DNA from: Aquabacterium sp. NJ1
Lineage (GTDB): Bacteria; Pseudomonadota; Gammaproteobacteria; Burkholderiales; Burkholderiaceae_C
Length of the DNA: 64,000 nt
Assembly: GCF_000768065.1 (NCBI RefSeq)
Contig: NZ_JRKM01000001.1
Coordinates: 4,508,001-4,572,000, forward strand
Reading direction: 5' to 3'
Of the stretch, positions 9,601 to 19,085 are shown in pieces; position 1 is the stretch's first letter; the number at the start of each line of letters is the position of its first letter. Position numbers and translations under genes: made by a program. Under the pieces are notes generated by a model. The model saw nothing but the letters and a program-made list of their open reading frames with translations, was not told where the DNA came from and searched no databases.

Positions 9601-10432
9601 CAAGGCCTGGGAGGCACTGGGCAAGCAGACCGGCCTGGATCACACCCACCTGGCCCTGCACCGCGAAGACGAGAAGATCCGCTACCGCGACATCCAGGCG
9701 CAGCCGCGCAAGATCATCTCCTCGCCGACTTGGTCTGGCCTGGAAAGCGAGAAGGTCTCGTACAACGCCGGCTACACCAATGTGCATGAGCTGATCCCAT
9801 GGCGCACGCTCACCGGCCGTCAGCAGTTCTACATGGATCACCCATGGATGATTGCTTTCGGTGAAGGCTTCGTGTCCTACCGGCCACCGGTGGACCTCAA
9901 GACCCTGCACGACGTGCAGGACCGCAAGCCCAACGGCCACAAGGAAATTGCGCTGAACTTCATCACGCCGCACCAGAAGTGGGGCATTCACTCCACCTAC
10001 ACGGACAACCTGTTGATGCTCACGCTCAACCGCGGTGGCCCCGTGATCTGGCTGAGCGAGGATGACGCCAAGGGCGCCGGCATCGTGGACAACGACTGGG
10101 TCGAGCTGTTCAACACCAACGGCGCCATTGCGGCCCGTGCGGTGGTGAGCCAGCGCGTCAAGCCCGGCATGGTCATGATGTACCACGCGCAGGAAAAGAT
10201 CATCAACACCCCGGGCTCTGAGATCACCGGCACACGCGGTGGCATCCACAACTCGGTGACGCGCATCGTGCTCAAGCCCACGCACATGATCGGTGGCTAC
10301 GCCCAGTTGAGCTATGGCTTCAACTACTACGGCACGATCGGCACCAACCGCGATGAGTTCGTGGTGGTGCGCAAGATGAACAAGGTCGATTGGCTGGACG
10401 ACGAAGTGTCCACGCAAGGAGAACATGCATGA
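6635..10432 (+). CDS. narG: Respiratory nitrate reductase alpha subunit NarG
   Basis: Catalytic Mo-bis-MGD subunit of membrane-bound nitrate reductase, 1265 residues, full length; reduces nitrate to nitrite on the cytoplasmic face. The N-terminal FS0 cluster ligands appear in HGVNCTGSCSWKIYV (His plus Cys) with a further Cys in HEPRGCARG. The Mo-ligand Asp lies in YDWYCDLPPASPQIWGEQ. The extreme N terminus keeps the RNRWQHDKIVRSTHGVN motif, a vestigial Tat-like sequence typical of cytoplasmic NarG. Its stop overlaps the narH ATG by 4 bp. Confidence 0.98.
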   Translation: MSHFLDKLTYFAQPKQGFSDGHGVTTGEDRTWEDAYRNRWQHDKIVRSTHGVNCTGSCSWKIYVKGGIVTWETQQTDYPRTRPDLPNHEPRGCARGASYSWYLYSANRVKHPMVRGELLKHWRAARAVAKSPVDAWAALMSNPDTRRSWQKERGLGGFVRASWDEVNEIVAAANVYTIKQHGPDRIIGFSPIPAMSMISYAAGSRYLSLIGGVCMSFYDWYCDLPPASPQIWGEQTDVPESADWYNSTFIIAWGSNVPQTRTPDAHFFTEVRYKGAKTVAVTPDYAEISKLADIWMHPKQGTDAAVAMAMGHVILKEFYFDKRSAYFDDYARRYTDLPMLVMLEEQDTPAGKALVPGRYLRASDMSAELAAGSNSEWKTLAYELDGRIVQPNGSIGFRWGADGRADQGKWNLESKEAVGDREVKFRLSVLEEGTQADINKVAFPYFGGIDTPNFNANKQGDVLLRNVPMKRITVQDKGVSKDVWVATVFDLQVASYGVNRGLTDAQGNLVDDGAKSFDDNVAYTPAWQEQITGVPRAQILTVARQFADNADKTKGKSMVIIGAAMNHWYHCDMNYRGIINMLMMCGCIGQSGGGWAHYVGQEKLRPQTGWTALAFALDWSRPPRQQNSTSFFYAHTDQWRYEKLGVGEVLSPLADKKMFGGSMIDYNVRAERMGWLPSAPQLETNPLKVVKDAQAKGMDPKDYVVDALKNGTLNLSCEDPDNPANWPRNMFVWRSNILGSSGKGHEYFLKHLLGTTHGVQGKDLGADDTKPEEVKWHAEAPQGKLDLLVTLDFRMSTTCLYSDIVLPTATWYEKNDLNTSDMHPFIHPLSAAVDPAWEARSDWEIYKGFAKKFSEVCVGHLGTEKEVVLTPIMHDTAGEMAQPFGVQEWKKGEIDLLPGKTAPQITVVERDYPNTYKRFTSLGPLMNKLGNGGKGIGWNTQDEVHALGELNGLVREEGVSKGFPKIESDIDATEVVLMLAPETNGHVAVKAWEALGKQTGLDHTHLALHREDEKIRYRDIQAQPRKIISSPTWSGLESEKVSYNAGYTNVHELIPWRTLTGRQQFYMDHPWMIAFGEGFVSYRPPVDLKTLHDVQDRKPNGHKEIALNFITPHQKWGIHSTYTDNLLMLTLNRGGPVIWLSEDDAKGAGIVDNDWVELFNTNGAIAARAVVSQRVKPGMVMMYHAQEKIINTPGSEITGTRGGIHNSVTRIVLKPTHMIGGYAQLSYGFNYYGTIGTNRDEFVVVRKMNKVDWLDDEVSTQGEHA

Positions 10433-11952
10433 AGATCCGTGCACAAATCGGCATGGTCCTGAACCTGGACAAGTGCATTGGTTGCCACACCTGCTCGGTG
10501 ACCTGCAAGAACGTCTGGACCAGTCGCCCTGGCGTCGAGTACGCCTGGTTCAACAACGTCGAAACCAAGCCCGGCATCGGTTATCCCAAGGAATGGGAAA
10601 ACCAGGACAAGTGGAATGGTGGCTGGGTGCGCAAGGGCAACGGCAAGATCGAGCCCCGTCAAGGCGGCAAGCTCAGCTTGCTGATGAAGATCTTCGCCAA
10701 CCCGAACCTGCCGCAGATCGACGATTACTACGAACCCTTCACCTTCGACTACGAGCACCTGCAGAACGCGCCCAAGTCCAAGGCGCCGCCGACCGCTCGC
10801 CCACGCAGCCTGATCACCGGCAAGCGCATGGAGAAGATCGAGTGGGGCCCCAACTGGGAAGAAATCCTGGGTGGCGAGTTCAGCAAGCGCAGCAAGGACA
10901 AGAACTTCGATGATGTCCAGAAGGACATCTACGGCCAGTTCGAGAACACCTTCATGATGTACCTGCCGCGCCTGTGCGAGCACTGCCTGAACCCGGCGTG
11001 CGTGGCGTCGTGCCCCTCAGGCTCGATCTACAAGCGCGAGGAAGACGGCATCGTGCTGATCGACCAGGACAAGTGCCGCGGCTGGCGCATGTGCGTCAGC
11101 GGCTGCCCGTACAAGAAGATCTACTACAACTGGCAATCGGGCAAGGCCGAGAAGTGCATCTTCTGCTACCCCCGCATCGAAGCGGGCCAACCCACGGTTT
11201 GCTCCGAAACCTGCGTGGGCCGCATCCGCTACCTGGGCGTGCTGCTGTATGACGCCGACCGCATCCAGGAAGCCGCCAGCGTCGAGCATGACCGCGACCT
11301 GTACCAGGCGCAGCTCGACATCTTCCTGGACCCGAATGACCCCAAGGTGATTGAGCAGGCCCGCAAGGATGGCATCCCCGATGCCTGGATGGCCGCGGCC
11401 CGCAACAGCCCCGTTTACAAGATGGCCGTGGAGTGGAAGGTGGCCCTGCCGCTGCACCCTGAGTACCGCACGCTGCCCATGGTCTGGTACGTGCCGCCCC
11501 TGTCGCCCATCCAGGCTGCGGCCAACTCGGGTGACATCGGCGTCAACGGCGAGATCCCGGATGTCAACCAGTTGCGCATCCCCGTCAAGTACCTGGCCAA
11601 CCTGCTGACCGCAGGCGACACCATGCCCGTCACGCGCGCGCTGGAGCGCATGCTGGCCATGCGCGCCTACATGCGTGGCAAGCATGTGGACGGCGTGGAG
11701 AACAAGCGCGTGCTGGATCAGGTCGGCATGGACAAGCACACCGTGGACGACATGTACAACATCATGGCCATTGCCAACTACGAAGACCGTTTCGTGATCC
11801 CGTCCGCACACCGCGAGTACGCCGAAAACGCGTTCGACGTGCGTGGCGGCTGTGGCTTCTCGTTTGGCAACGGCTGCTCGGAAGGGCAGACCGACGCCAG
11901 CCTGTTCGGTGGCAAGAAGCGCCGCACCATCCCCATCAAGTCGGAGGTTTGA
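10429..11952 (+). CDS. narH: Respiratory nitrate reductase beta subunit NarH
   Basis: Iron-sulfur electron-transfer subunit linking NarI hemes to NarG, 507 residues. Four cluster motifs are visible: CIGCHTCSVTCKNVW near the start, CEHCLNPACVASCPSG, CRGWRMCVSGCPY and CIFCYPRIE...CSETCVG. In the third motif Trp replaces a Cys, as expected for the single [3Fe-4S] cluster of NarH. ATG 10429 is chosen because it overlaps the narG stop as ATGA; the frame remains open further upstream inside narG. Confidence 0.98.
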   Translation: MKIRAQIGMVLNLDKCIGCHTCSVTCKNVWTSRPGVEYAWFNNVETKPGIGYPKEWENQDKWNGGWVRKGNGKIEPRQGGKLSLLMKIFANPNLPQIDDYYEPFTFDYEHLQNAPKSKAPPTARPRSLITGKRMEKIEWGPNWEEILGGEFSKRSKDKNFDDVQKDIYGQFENTFMMYLPRLCEHCLNPACVASCPSGSIYKREEDGIVLIDQDKCRGWRMCVSGCPYKKIYYNWQSGKAEKCIFCYPRIEAGQPTVCSETCVGRIRYLGVLLYDADRIQEAASVEHDRDLYQAQLDIFLDPNDPKVIEQARKDGIPDAWMAAARNSPVYKMAVEWKVALPLHPEYRTLPMVWYVPPLSPIQAAANSGDIGVNGEIPDVNQLRIPVKYLANLLTAGDTMPVTRALERMLAMRAYMRGKHVDGVENKRVLDQVGMDKHTVDDMYNIMAIANYEDRFVIPSAHREYAENAFDVRGGCGFSFGNGCSEGQTDASLFGGKKRRTIPIKSEV

Positions 11953-11956
11953 GACC

Positions 11957-12661
11957 ATGAAGAAGACACCGACTTACAGCCTGCGTGTGCTCGCCCGCCT
12001 GATGGGCTACCCCGATGCAGACTTGCGCGCGGCCTTGCCGGCCCTGCGCGAGGCCTTGCATGCCGAAGGGGCCTTGTCGGCCAAGCGCCTGCAAGGCCTG
12101 GACACCCTCATCGACAGCCTGGCAGCGCGCGACATTTTTGACGTGGAGACCGACTACGTCGAGTTGTTCGACCGCGGCCGCGCCACGTCCTTGAACCTGT
12201 TCGAGCACGTGCATGGCGATTCACGCGACCGTGGCCAGGCCATGGTCGACCTGCTGCAGACCTATGAGCAGGGCGGCCTGTTCCTGGACCCGTCGCAGGC
12301 CAACCGTGAAATGCCCGACTACCTGCCCGTGGTGCTGGAGTTTGTCTCCACGCAGCCCGCCGCTCAGGCTGTGGGCTTCATGAGCGAGGTGGCGCACATC
12401 CTCAACGCCATCTATGCAGCCCTGCTCAAGCGCCACAGCCTGTATGCCCACGTGCTGGGTGCGGCGCTGGAGCTGGGTGAACAGCCCATCGAGGCGGTCG
12501 AGGTGCCTGAAGAAGAGGCCCTGGACGCAGCCTGGGCCGAGCCCGATGCCTTTGGCGGTTGTTCCAGCAAGGGCCAGCAGCGGCCGGATCAGCCTCAACC
12601 CATCCAGATCGTCCGGCGCAATGCGCAGGGCGCGCAGCAAAACAGAGGAGCAGCAGCATGA
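11957..12661 (+). CDS. narJ: Nitrate reductase assembly chaperone NarJ
   Basis: TorD/NarJ-family chaperone, 234 residues, that holds apo-NarGH until molybdenum cofactor insertion and membrane docking. Family features are LRVLARLMGYPDADLRAALP at the start, YVELFDRGRATSLNLFEHVHG, and a charged C-terminal tail ending in a Gln/Pro-rich stretch. It starts 4 bp after narH and overlaps narI by 4 bp. The start is fixed by MKKTPTYSLRVLARL, where the homology begins. Confidence 0.95.
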   Translation: MKKTPTYSLRVLARLMGYPDADLRAALPALREALHAEGALSAKRLQGLDTLIDSLAARDIFDVETDYVELFDRGRATSLNLFEHVHGDSRDRGQAMVDLLQTYEQGGLFLDPSQANREMPDYLPVVLEFVSTQPAAQAVGFMSEVAHILNAIYAALLKRHSLYAHVLGAALELGEQPIEAVEVPEEEALDAAWAEPDAFGGCSSKGQQRPDQPQPIQIVRRNAQGAQQNRGAAA

Positions 12662-13353
12662 GCCTCACACATCAATTCATCTTTGGCATCTACCCGTATA
12701 TCTGCGGGGCCATCTTCCTGCTGGGCAGCCTGGCGCGCTTTGATCGCGACCAGTACACCTGGCGCAGCGAGTCCAGCCAGATGCTGGCCACGGGTACCTT
12801 GAGGGCGGGCTCCAACCTGTTCCACCTGGGCATCATTGGTCTGTTCTTCGGTCACTTCTTCGGCATGCTGACGCCGCCCGAGATCATCCACGCCCTGGGC
12901 GTGACGGCCTCGCAAAAGCAGATGCTGGCCGTGATCGCCGGTGGCACGCTGGGCAGCATCGGCCTCATCGGGCTGCTGTTGCTGATCCATCGCCGCCTGA
13001 GCAACGAGCGCGTGCGCGCCACTTCGCGTGGCCGTGACTTCCTCGTGCTGTTCTGGATCCTGGCGACGCTGTTGCTGGGCTTGTCCACCGTGCCCCTGTC
13101 GATCGAGCACAGTGATGGCGGCACCATGCTCAAGCTCATGGCCTGGGCCCAGCATGTGGTGACCTTCCGTGGTGACGCAGCCAGCTTCATCACCGATGTG
13201 TCCACGGTGTTCAAGGTGCACATGTTCATGGGCATGAGCCTGTTCGCCATCTTCCCCTTCACCCGCCTGGTGCATGTGTGGAGCGGCTTTGCCTCGGTGG
13301 GCTACCTGGTTCGCCCGTGGCAAGTGGTGCGCAGCCGCAAGATCGGCCTGTAA
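12658..13353 (+). CDS. narI: Respiratory nitrate reductase gamma subunit NarI
   Basis: Membrane cytochrome b subunit that oxidises quinol and passes electrons to NarH, 231 residues with five predicted TM helices. Candidate heme-ligand histidines lie in FHLGIIGLFFGHFFGM and in the C-terminal KVHMFMGMSLFAIFPFTRLVHVWS. The length matches the family (about 225). Its start overlaps the narJ stop as ATGA. Confidence 0.97.
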   Translation: MSLTHQFIFGIYPYICGAIFLLGSLARFDRDQYTWRSESSQMLATGTLRAGSNLFHLGIIGLFFGHFFGMLTPPEIIHALGVTASQKQMLAVIAGGTLGSIGLIGLLLLIHRRLSNERVRATSRGRDFLVLFWILATLLLGLSTVPLSIEHSDGGTMLKLMAWAQHVVTFRGDAASFITDVSTVFKVHMFMGMSLFAIFPFTRLVHVWSGFASVGYLVRPWQVVRSRKIGL

Positions 13354-13365
13354 GGAGACAAGCAC

Positions 13366-14154
13366 ATGCAAGTTGCTGAACTTACCCTGCCCGTGGCCTT
13401 GCGCGTGGGCGACGTGGTGCTGGCGGACGCTTCTGAGCTCTTGACCGATGCCGATCGGCGCCAGCGCGCCAGCCTGGAGTTGTTGCGTCAGGCGGCGATC
13501 GAAGCCGGTTTGCTGGCTGAGGATGACCCTGCACCGGAAGGTGGCGTTATCACCGAGGCCGCGGCCGAGGCGATCGACCAGTACCTGCTGCAGCAACTGC
13601 GTGTGCCCGAGCCCGACGAGGCAGCCTGCCGCCGTCACCATGCGGCGCACGCTGCGCAATACGCGATTGGCGAGCGCGTGCAGGCCCGCCACATCCTGTT
13701 TGCCGTGACGCCTGGGGTGGACGTGCAGGCCCTGCGCCAGCGCGCCGAGCAGGCTTTGCTGGAGGTGCGTGCCGATCCCAATCGCTTTGGCGAGACGGCT
13801 CGCCAGTTGTCCAACTGCCCCAGCAGCGAACGGGGCGGCGACCTGGGCTGGCTCGATGCCCAGGACTGTGCGCCCGAGTTTGCCCGGGAGCTTTTCGGGC
13901 AGACCGAAGGCACGGCCAACGTGGGCGTGTTGCCGCGACTGGTGCACAGCCGCTTTGGCCTGCATGTGGTCGAGGTGCTGGCGCGGGACCCTGGGCAGGC
14001 GCAGCCTTATGAAGCCGTGAGCGAAGCCGTGGCGCAGTCTTTGCGCCAACAAGCCTGGATCACGGCCTTGCAGCAGACGATGCGCGTGCTGGCCTCGCGC
14101 TGGGACGTGCAGGGCGTGGACCTGGACGCAGCAGACTCACCACTGATTCAGTGA
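13366..14154 (+). CDS. Parvulin-type peptidyl-prolyl cis-trans isomerase at the end of the nar operon
   Basis: 262-residue protein with a helical N-terminal region (about 1-100) and a PpiC/parvulin domain (about 100-215: ARHILFAVTPGVD, FGETARQLSNCPSSERGGDLGW, GLHVVEVLARDPG). No signal peptide is visible, so it is probably cytoplasmic, unlike SurA or PrsA. It sits 12 bp after narI with its own ribosome site (TAAGGAG), so it is co-transcribed. A parvulin gene after narI recurs in several proteobacterial nar operons, and a role in NarGHI folding or assembly is an inference from position. Confidence 0.88.
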   Translation: MQVAELTLPVALRVGDVVLADASELLTDADRRQRASLELLRQAAIEAGLLAEDDPAPEGGVITEAAAEAIDQYLLQQLRVPEPDEAACRRHHAAHAAQYAIGERVQARHILFAVTPGVDVQALRQRAEQALLEVRADPNRFGETARQLSNCPSSERGGDLGWLDAQDCAPEFARELFGQTEGTANVGVLPRLVHSRFGLHVVEVLARDPGQAQPYEAVSEAVAQSLRQQAWITALQQTMRVLASRWDVQGVDLDAADSPLIQ

Positions 14155-14160
14155 TCGTCC

Positions 14161-14868
14161 ATGGATGACCACTTATTGGAGCGCCTCAGGCGCTTCCGTA
14201 ACGACTACTTCCCGGACTACAAGGAACAGTTCCAGCATCTGGTGGAACAAGGCCAGCACCCCACGATCCTGTTCGTGGGCTGCTCCGACTCCCGGCTCGT
14301 GCCCTATATGCTGACGGGCACCGGGCCCGGCGAGTTGTTCATCGTGCGCAATGTGGGGGCCCTGGTGCCGCCCTATAACGGCCTGCATGGCCTGCACGGC
14401 ACGGCGGCCGCCATCGAATACGCGGTGCTCAATCTTCATGTGAGCCACATCATCGTGTGCGGCCATTCCCATTGCGGCGCGATGAAGGCGCTGTACGAAG
14501 AGGTGTCGCCCGAGGCCAAGAACCTGCAAGCCTGGCTGGACCTGGCCCGTGAGGCGGCCTTGCCGGTGCAGGTGTCCGAAGAGGCCTTGCGCCGCACGGA
14601 GCAACGCTCCATCGTGCTGCAACTGGAGCGCTTGATGGACTATCCCATGGTGCGCCAGCGCGTCGAGAAACGGCAGATCTCGCTGCACGGGTGGCACTAT
14701 GTGATCGAAGAGGGCGAGGTCTATGTGTTCGACGTGAAGTCTGGCCGCTTCGTGCCGGCCACGCACGCGGAACACAGTGGAACGGGGCCGTACCAGGACG
14801 TCGATCCTGACAACGGCTCCATCTTCAACGAGGTGGATGCTTCGTGGTATCCGAACGGTAACACCTGA
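14161..14868 (+). CDS. can: Beta-class carbonic anhydrase
   Basis: Zinc enzyme interconverting CO2 and bicarbonate, 235 residues. The zinc ligands and catalytic dyad are in place: Cys41, Asp43 and Arg45 (CSDSR), then His102 and Cys105 (GHSHCGAM). NVGALVPP and the GTAAAIEYAV helix are also typical. It starts 6 bp after the parvulin gene, which suggests it is the last gene of the nar transcript. No FeS or signal sequence is present, so it should be cytoplasmic. Confidence 0.95.
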   Translation: MDDHLLERLRRFRNDYFPDYKEQFQHLVEQGQHPTILFVGCSDSRLVPYMLTGTGPGELFIVRNVGALVPPYNGLHGLHGTAAAIEYAVLNLHVSHIIVCGHSHCGAMKALYEEVSPEAKNLQAWLDLAREAALPVQVSEEALRRTEQRSIVLQLERLMDYPMVRQRVEKRQISLHGWHYVIEEGEVYVFDVKSGRFVPATHAEHSGTGPYQDVDPDNGSIFNEVDASWYPNGNT

Positions 14869-14935
14869 ATGAGGGGGGGCATGAAGGCATGGTGGTGTGT
14901 ACATAATGGAGAACGATAAAAACTCAGGAGTGTCT

Positions 14936-16126
14936 ATGTCTGTATACCAAGCTGGCGTTCGTCTATTCGTTTCGCTGACCGTTCTGGCGGCCGCTTCCTT
15001 GCAGGTGGCTCACGCGGAAGATCCCTTCTTCAGCTCCAGTGTGAGCATCGGCAATCTGCGCTATCGCCTGATCGATCTGGATCCCAACGATGGCATCACG
15101 CCGGGCATCACGATCAGCGGTGGTAACTGGTTTGGCAGCACGACCTTGTCCCAGGCGCCGACCTTGTCTGATTACGGCTACAACCTTCACACGCCCACCG
15201 TCTCTGATGGGGCGGGCTATCAGGTCGGCCCGTTGGGGCAGGGCAGCCCCGCAGCGACGCTCACCCCTGATAACTCCATCAACCTGACCGCTTCCAGCAC
15301 GCAGACGAGTGCCTCGGTGACGGTCTCCAGCCTGAACGTCCAGTCGGCCTCTGCGCCCGCTGCGTACGGCAACTATGACTACACCACGTACGGCGCCAAC
15401 AGCGTCACTGGGCAGTACGGCAGTTTCGACGTCACCAACACGTCTACGCAGTACATGTCTTCGGTAAGCAGGTCGGCTAGCGTCGGAACCGTGAATGGGG
15501 ATACCCCTCAACCTGCTGTCATCCAGTTGACGGCCAATACCCTGTTGATCGTCGAAGGATCTGCCACGCTCAATATGTCTGTGGACCGCAGCAACCTGGT
15601 TGGTTCGCTGGTGTCCGAGGGGGGCACTCAGCTGGGCTACCCCATTTCTACGCCTGGCCACTATGCATCGGTGTTTAACCAGTCTGGCAGCGGTTCCGCT
15701 GATGCGTTTGCGACCATCCGTATCGGCGACAACCTCAGTGGTGTCATGGAGGCTGCGTACTTCAACAGCACGGGTTCTGGTTTCAGCCTGGGCAGGTCAC
15801 TCAGCTACAACGGCGATGGATTCAGCAGCTGGGATCCCGAGTCTCAGTCGTATGTCACCGACAGCGCCATGACCTCCAACAGTGTTGACACACAGGATTG
15901 GACGCTGAGCCTGGCCAATCTGGGGACGGGTAGCAAGACGGTGTACCTGGCGGCAAGTGTCAATGTGGATTTGAACCAGGAGGTTTCGCGCACCGAGACC
16001 ATCTCCGACGTGACTTTCACGCCTCTGGACATCACCCCAGCCATTCCCGAGCCTTCCACTTATGCGTTGATGGGCCTGGGCCTTGCTGGCATCAGTCTGG
16101 CGGCACGCCAGCGTCGTTCCCGCTGA
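14936..16126 (+). CDS. PEP-CTERM sorting-signal exported protein
   Basis: 396-residue secreted protein. It has an N-terminal signal peptide (VRLFVSLTVLAAASLQVAHA, cleavage predicted after AHA) and a C-terminal PEP-CTERM anchor: IPEPSTYALMGLGLAGISLAA followed by RQRRSR. The body is rich in Ser, Thr, Gly, Asn and Ala and looks like a beta-rich surface domain; I recognise no enzyme motif. ATG 14936 is preferred because CAGGAG lies 5 bp upstream. PEP-CTERM proteins need an exosortase (EpsH/XrtA), and none is in this window. It is unrelated in function to the flanking nar and nor genes and has its own strong terminator. Confidence 0.85.
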   Translation: MSVYQAGVRLFVSLTVLAAASLQVAHAEDPFFSSSVSIGNLRYRLIDLDPNDGITPGITISGGNWFGSTTLSQAPTLSDYGYNLHTPTVSDGAGYQVGPLGQGSPAATLTPDNSINLTASSTQTSASVTVSSLNVQSASAPAAYGNYDYTTYGANSVTGQYGSFDVTNTSTQYMSSVSRSASVGTVNGDTPQPAVIQLTANTLLIVEGSATLNMSVDRSNLVGSLVSEGGTQLGYPISTPGHYASVFNQSGSGSADAFATIRIGDNLSGVMEAAYFNSTGSGFSLGRSLSYNGDGFSSWDPESQSYVTDSAMTSNSVDTQDWTLSLANLGTGSKTVYLAASVNVDLNQEVSRTETISDVTFTPLDITPAIPEPSTYALMGLGLAGISLAARQRRSR

Positions 16127-16164
16127 CAAGCCGCCTTCTGATGCGGGCCGATTCGGCCTGTCGA

Positions 16165-16197
16165 AGCCCCGCGATCCAATCGACGCGGGGCTTTTTT
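16165..16197 (+). terminator. Rho-independent terminator after the PEP-CTERM gene
   Basis: Perfect 9-bp stem AGCCCCGCG / CGCGGGGCT with a 10-nt loop, running directly into a T tract. It lies 39 bp after the stop codon. This is the clearest intrinsic terminator in the window and isolates the nor region from the upstream genes. Confidence 0.92.
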
Positions 16198-16265
16198 GTT
16201 GCAGGGGGTAATAACATCATCAGAAAGAACGATGCTCATTACCCCACTAGATCTGTTGGGCATCT

Positions 16266-16307
16266 TTGCGCCTCATCAAATCCATGCTTGGCATGGATGC
16301 TCAGAAT
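16266..16307 (+). promoter_or_regulatory. FNR/DNR-type box and -10 of the first DNR-like regulator gene
   Basis: TTGCGCCTCATCAA (16266-16279) matches TTGAT-N4-ATCAA at eight of ten positions. A -10-like CAGAAT follows at 16302-16307, placing the box centre at about -41.5, the class II activator position. The second regulator gene (27188) has the same CAGAAT hexamer at exactly the same distance from its own box, which raises confidence in both. Confidence 0.6.
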
Positions 16308-16339
16308 GAACTCAGGTTCATGCGATCGAGAGGAGCAAC

Positions 16340-17038
16340 ATGATGGGTTCGCGCAGACTGAATGTGGTGTCCTACCTGGGCAGTCAGCCCTTGTTCAAGG
16401 ACATGTCCGCGCCTGAGTTGGCGCGCATTGCAGCAGCCTCTACCGTCAGGCGTCTGTCACGGGGGGAGGAGTTGTTTCACGCCGGGCAGTCCTGCGAAGG
16501 GCTGTATCTGGTCATCGACGGCATGATCAAGCTGTATGCCAAGGCGCCCAGCGGCCATGAAAAGGTGATCGAGGTGATCGGGGCAGGGGGCTGCGTGTCA
16601 GAGTCGCTGATGTTCAGCGAAGGCGCGCACAGCGTGAACGCCAGCGTGTTGTTCGACGTGCAGTTGCTGGTGGTGCCCAAGGACGTGCTGGTCCACGAGA
16701 TCGAGCATAACGCTGGCCTGGCCATGCGCATGCTCACAGGCCTGTCGCGACGCATGAATGGCCTGGTCAAGGACATCGAGGCCGTGACCTTGCACTCCGG
16801 CGTCAAACGGGTGGTGGACTACCTGCTGCATTCGCCCGTGGTGGGCGAGGCGCACAACACCGAGCAGGACGTGACCGTCTCGCTGCCGGCCAGCAAGGGC
16901 ACGATCGCGTCCCTGTTGTCGGTCACGCCGGAGCACTTCTCGCGCATCCTGCACGACCTGCAGGCCAATGGCCTGATCTCGGTGGAGCGCCGGCACATCC
17001 ACATCCTGGACGCACAGCGGCTGGCCAGCTACGCCTGA
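16340..17038 (+). CDS. Crp/Fnr-family regulator, DNR/NnrR type (copy 1, next to nor)
   Basis: 232-residue regulator: cyclic-nucleotide-binding-like beta-roll (about 15-130), dimerisation helix, C-terminal HTH. The recognition helix VTPEHFSRILHDL has the E-x-x-S-R arrangement of FNR, predicting TTGA half-site recognition. The FNR N-terminal cysteine cluster is absent, so it is not an iron-sulfur FNR. It fits the DNR/NnrR group, which senses NO, probably through heme. It lies directly upstream of norCB and is a close paralogue of the regulator at 27188. ATG 16340 follows GAGGAG; a second ATG is adjacent. Confidence 0.88.
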   Translation: MMGSRRLNVVSYLGSQPLFKDMSAPELARIAAASTVRRLSRGEELFHAGQSCEGLYLVIDGMIKLYAKAPSGHEKVIEVIGAGGCVSESLMFSEGAHSVNASVLFDVQLLVVPKDVLVHEIEHNAGLAMRMLTGLSRRMNGLVKDIEAVTLHSGVKRVVDYLLHSPVVGEAHNTEQDVTVSLPASKGTIASLLSVTPEHFSRILHDLQANGLISVERRHIHILDAQRLASYA

Positions 17039-17093
17039 GGCATCCGTCTGAAGAACGATGCGGGGTATCTGGCTGTGGCCAAAGCCCCGTTTC

Positions 17094-17135
17094 TTGAACC
17101 GCTTCAAGGAAAACAAGTTTTCGCAGCCCTAGTCT
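17094..17135 (+). promoter_or_regulatory. DNR-type box and putative -10 upstream of norC
   Basis: TTGAACCGCTTCAA (17094-17107) is a perfect inverted repeat TTGAA-N4-TTCAA. At the class II distance lies TAGTCT (17130-17135), a weak -10. The same TTGAA/TTCAA palindrome occurs upstream of nirS, so nor and nir probably share the NO-responsive activator. Confidence 0.72.
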
Positions 17136-17166
17136 CACGCTGTCCCTTGACAAGAAGGAGAATGGT

Positions 17167-17604
17167 ATGACCCAGGGCAAGCAAGGCGGCTTCACCAAGC
17201 AGGCCGCCCGCAATATCTTTTACGGCGGAACCGTGTTCTTTGTGCTGCTGTTTGCGGCCATTGTTTTCGACTCGGAGCGCAAGATCCCGCAGCGCTCCAA
17301 TGTGCAGAACATCACCGAGTCGGTGGTGCGCGGCAAGCACATCTGGGAAACACGCAACTGCATCGGCTGCCACACCTTGCTGGGTGAGGGCGCTTACTTT
17401 GCGCCGGAGCTGGGCAATGTCTACAAGCGCCGTGGACCCGAGTTCATCAAGGCCTGGATCAAGGGTCAACCCACCGGCGCACCTGGCCGCCGCCAGATGC
17501 CGCAGTTCAACCTCACAGACCAGCAGCTCGATGACATGGTTGAGTTCCTCAAGTGGACCAGCGAAGTCAATACCGAGAAGTGGCCCCCCAATATCGAAGG
17601 TTGA
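17167..17604 (+). CDS. norC: Nitric oxide reductase cytochrome c subunit NorC
   Basis: Membrane-anchored monoheme cytochrome c of cytochrome-c-dependent NO reductase, 145 residues, full length. A single N-terminal TM anchor (about 17-34) is followed by a periplasmic domain with heme motif C65-x-x-C68-H69 (CIGCH) and distal Met111 in RRQMPQF. It donates electrons to NorB. The start has a strong GAAGGAG site. It ends 18 bp before norB. Confidence 0.97.
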   Translation: MTQGKQGGFTKQAARNIFYGGTVFFVLLFAAIVFDSERKIPQRSNVQNITESVVRGKHIWETRNCIGCHTLLGEGAYFAPELGNVYKRRGPEFIKAWIKGQPTGAPGRRQMPQFNLTDQQLDDMVEFLKWTSEVNTEKWPPNIEG

Positions 17605-19053
<1,449 letters not shown>

Positions 19054-19085
19054 TTGGGCCAACCCGTCTGCCTTCAGAGATCAGC

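Noticed and set aside
8852-10444. 530-codon minus-strand frame opposite narG
   Set aside because: Shadow of narG; composition and lack of motifs match other antisense frames in the window.
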